DNA of 25,998 nt, taken from positions 1 to 25,998 of the forward strand of contig JAVXTH010000019.1 of assembly GCA_036642795.1 (NCBI GenBank), given 5' to 3'. Both the position numbers and the translations under genes were made by a program. The notes beneath the pieces were generated by a model. That model did no database searches, was not told the origin of the DNA, and saw only the letters and a program-made list of their open reading frames with translations. The first letter of the stretch is position 1; the number at the start of each line of letters is the position of its first letter. This DNA is from JAVXTH01 sp036642795 (GTDB taxonomy: Bacteria; Bacillota_I; Bacilli_A; Erysipelotrichales; Erysipelotrichaceae). Shown here piece by piece: positions 24,715-25,998 of this stretch.

Positions 24715-25383
24715 ATGTTGAAAGTCGCCATTATTACCAAAAAGCCAGCCGCTAAAGATATTATATTTTCTTTCGGTGAACTATTAACAGATTGGGAATG
24801 GACTTTTCGCTATTTTAATAAAATAAGTGATTATGCGAAAGTAGAAGATATTAACTTTGATATCTTAGTTTTATCTGCTGAGTATAATACAAAACGCATC
24901 TATGATTCATTAATAAAAAATCGTAAAGATCAAATACTTATTTTTGTTATGGATAAAAAACCAGAAGTGATAAGACAGGGAAGAATGTTTTATATCGATT
25001 CGTTTGATATTGAAACTAGTCTTGAAGCAATCAAACATGATCTCTTGCGTAAGTTAATTACTAAAAATGAATATCATTTAGATTATAATGGGATTAATAT
25101 TTTATTAGCCTATGATGATATTTTATATATTGAAAAAGTAAATAAGAATTTAGTCTTTCATACCAAACGAGGTTTGTTTGAAGAAAGAGCTAGTTTAATT
25201 CATAAAGCAGATATCTTTATCAAATATGGATTTATTCGTACCCATGCTTCCTTTATGGTTAATATGAAATATGTTGTAAACATAAGCCAAGATGTACTTC
25301 ATTTGGTGAATAAAGAATGTTTACCAATTGCTCGATCTAGAGCTAAAGATGTTTTATTTACCCTTCAACAGTATAAAAAATAA
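24715..25383 (+). CDS. LytTR-type transcriptional regulator with degenerate receiver domain
   Basis: A 222-residue regulator. Residues about 1-115 have the strand-helix rhythm of a response-regulator receiver, but where the phosphorylated Asp is expected the sequence reads DILVLSAEYN, with no Asp at the end of that strand, and the N-terminal acidic pair is replaced (AIITKKPA). It is therefore probably not controlled by phosphorylation. Residues about 122-222 are a LytTR DNA-binding domain, with YDDILYIEKVNKNLVFHT, the FIRTHASFMVNMKYV core and the C-terminal IARSRAKDV. AGGTGG precedes the ATG at 24715; an upstream GTG at 24706 overlaps that site. A TATAAT at 24684-24689 is a likely -10 with a poor -35. 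No histidine kinase is adjacent. Its nearest downstream unit is the putative large RNA. Confidence 0.88.
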   Translation: MLKVAIITKKPAAKDIIFSFGELLTDWEWTFRYFNKISDYAKVEDINFDILVLSAEYNTKRIYDSLIKNRKDQILIFVMDKKPEVIRQGRMFYIDSFDIETSLEAIKHDLLRKLITKNEYHLDYNGINILLAYDDILYIEKVNKNLVFHTKRGLFEERASLIHKADIFIKYGFIRTHASFMVNMKYVVNISQDVLHLVNKECLPIARSRAKDVLFTLQQYKK

Positions 25384-25387
25384 GCGA

Positions 25388-25426
25388 ATTCCGATTTTGC
25401 CATTATTTAACAAATTATTCCGATTT
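25388..25426 (+). promoter_or_regulatory. 10-nt direct repeat abutting the putative RNA promoter
   Basis: ATTCCGATTT occurs at 25388-25397 and again at 25417-25426, 29 bp apart (close to three helical turns). The second copy ends where a -35 would start for the TATAAT at 25451. LytTR proteins bind direct repeats, although usually about two turns apart and with a different consensus. This is a candidate activator site. Confidence 0.4.
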
Positions 25427-25447
25427 GATACTTCTTTTTAAAAGACT

Positions 25448-25456
25448 TGTTATAAT
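25448..25456 (+). promoter_or_regulatory. extended -10 promoter of the putative large RNA
   Basis: TGT-TATAAT (25448-25456) is a perfect extended -10. TTGATA (25425-25430) is present but 20 nt away, and the 17-nt position reads ATACTT. The promoter probably relies on the extended -10 or on an activator. Predicted start near 25463. Confidence 0.7.
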
Positions 25457-25462
25457 ATAACC

Positions 25463-25998
25463 AGATAGAAGTATTAAAAAAGAAAGGCGTGAGACCAATG
25501 GACGAGGTTAGTTCTTAAATTATTATATGACATTGAATTTCATTTTAAAACGATAATATAATAATTTAACAAAGCGAAGATACGGTGGGAACATCGAAGT
25601 TAATGTCTTTTGTAACGACAGGTGAAAGCTGTTGGAAAAGAAAGAAAAGAGAAATTGTGAAATTTCTACTTATGCATTCATAAACATAAGAAATTCCTTT
25701 CATACATTGTAATAATCCTTCTTATCTTTTAGGAAGGTAAACAGAACTTGTTTGTCAAAGAAATAAATGCTTATTACATTTGAAGATTTAGGTCAAAAGT
25801 AACTTGATCGTAATACCCGATTTGTTTCAATGAATTACTATAACGATATGAACTGTTATATTAACATTTGACTGGAGGAGACTAACAACCTAGAGAAAGA
25901 TGTAGTTTGTGATATTGGTAAGTTGTTAATTATAACAGATGCTTTAAAAAAACTGAATGAATTATAAGAGGTCATTACGAAGTTGTAATGACCTTTGT
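25463..25998 (+). ncRNA. putative large structured non-coding RNA (about 535 nt)
   Basis: No credible protein gene exists in this stretch on either strand; the only start with a nearby ribosome-binding-like site is a six-codon frame (25498-25518). An extended -10 promoter precedes it and a 10-bp terminator hairpin closes it. Helices seen by eye: 14 bp perfect (25515-25528 with 25556-25569); CGACAG with CTGTTG (25616-25621, 25629-25634); 7 bp (25650-25656 with 25661-25667) competing with an 11-bp stem (about 25661-25674 with 25685-25695); CCTTC with GAAGG (25717-25721, 25733-25737); GGTCAA with TTGATC (25791-25796, 25804-25809); TATAAC with GTTATA (25839-25844, 25855-25860). Long-range complementarity joins AGGTTAGT near 25505-25512 to ACTAACAACCT near 25880-25891. 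Conserved marks of RNase P RNA, tmRNA and 6S RNA are not seen. Length and lineage fit ROOL RNA best, but I cannot confirm it. Confidence 0.6.
25969..25998 (+). terminator. terminator of the putative large RNA
   Basis: AGGTCATTAC (25969-25978) pairs perfectly with GTAATGACCT (25985-25994) around a 6-nt loop. TTGT follows at the window edge, so the full T-tract cannot be seen. Confidence 0.75.

Noticed and set aside
25463..25998. RNase P RNA, tmRNA or 6S RNA
   Set aside because: The conserved RNase P core (GAGGAAAGTCC-type) and the tmRNA ends and tag reading frame are not seen, and the length is far too great for 6S RNA.
25463..25998. OLE RNA
   Set aside because: The length is near, but OLE usually precedes an oapA membrane protein gene and occurs in a different set of anaerobes and extremophiles. 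The downstream gene is outside the window, so this is only set aside, not excluded.
1..25998. CRISPR arrays, tRNA genes, insertion sequences or prophage
   Set aside because: No regularly spaced repeats, cloverleaf sequences, transposase or phage proteins are present in the window.

Overview
The window is about 26 kb of AT-rich chromosome from a low-GC Firmicute. The gene content, a T-box in front of metG, a SAM riboswitch in front of metK, AGGAGG-type ribosome binding sites and hairpin-plus-T-tract terminators fit the Erysipelotrichia (Erysipelotrichaceae-like). That placement is an inference from style and content, not from a marker search. There are no tRNA or rRNA genes, insertion sequences, phage genes or CRISPR arrays. 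Most of the window is ordinary core chromosome.

Layout. (1) 1-3456: a large soluble diguanylate cyclase with an NTF2-like domain, about six PAS domains and a GGDEF domain. (2) 3489-5960: promoter, Met-specific T-box leader, methionyl-tRNA synthetase and a small membrane protein, closed by a terminator. (3) 5968-10950, minus strand: an ABC-2 type exporter pair, and a separate operon of two membrane-anchored MutS-like ATPases that lack the mismatch-recognition domain. (4) 11189-13676: two small membrane zinc-ribbon proteins, then mnmG. (5) 13748-15582: a second, membrane-bound diguanylate cyclase behind a long hairpin leader. (6) 15562-16282, minus strand: an ArsC/Spx-like protein and a DtxR/MntR-type regulator. 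(7) 16376-17729: metK under a SAM riboswitch. (8) 17870-22804: a leader with a 48-codon ORF and competing hairpins, then malic enzyme, aspartase, both subunits of class I fumarase and CutC. (9) 22816-24103: an orphan CofE-like glutamate ligase. (10) 24111-24575, minus strand: a NimA-like flavoprotein. (11) 24715-25998: a LytTR regulator with an atypical receiver, followed by a gene-free 0.6 kb that looks like one transcription unit for a large structured RNA.

How it works together. The mae-aspA-fum operon is a complete route from aspartate to fumarate, malate and pyruvate, with CO2, NH3 and NAD(P)H released. metG and metK are each controlled by a different methionine-linked RNA sensor (uncharged tRNA-Met and SAM). 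The two GGDEF proteins imply c-di-GMP signalling: one keeps an inhibitory I-site and the other lacks it.

The best candidate for something new is the right end. A strong extended -10 promoter (about 25448-25456) starts a region of about 535 nt with no credible protein gene, many nested hairpins, long-range complementarity and a terminator hairpin at 25969-25994. Its size and lineage recall the large ornate bacterial RNAs, with ROOL as the first comparison. The LytTR gene just upstream and a 10-nt direct repeat abutting the promoter suggest a regulator-RNA pair.
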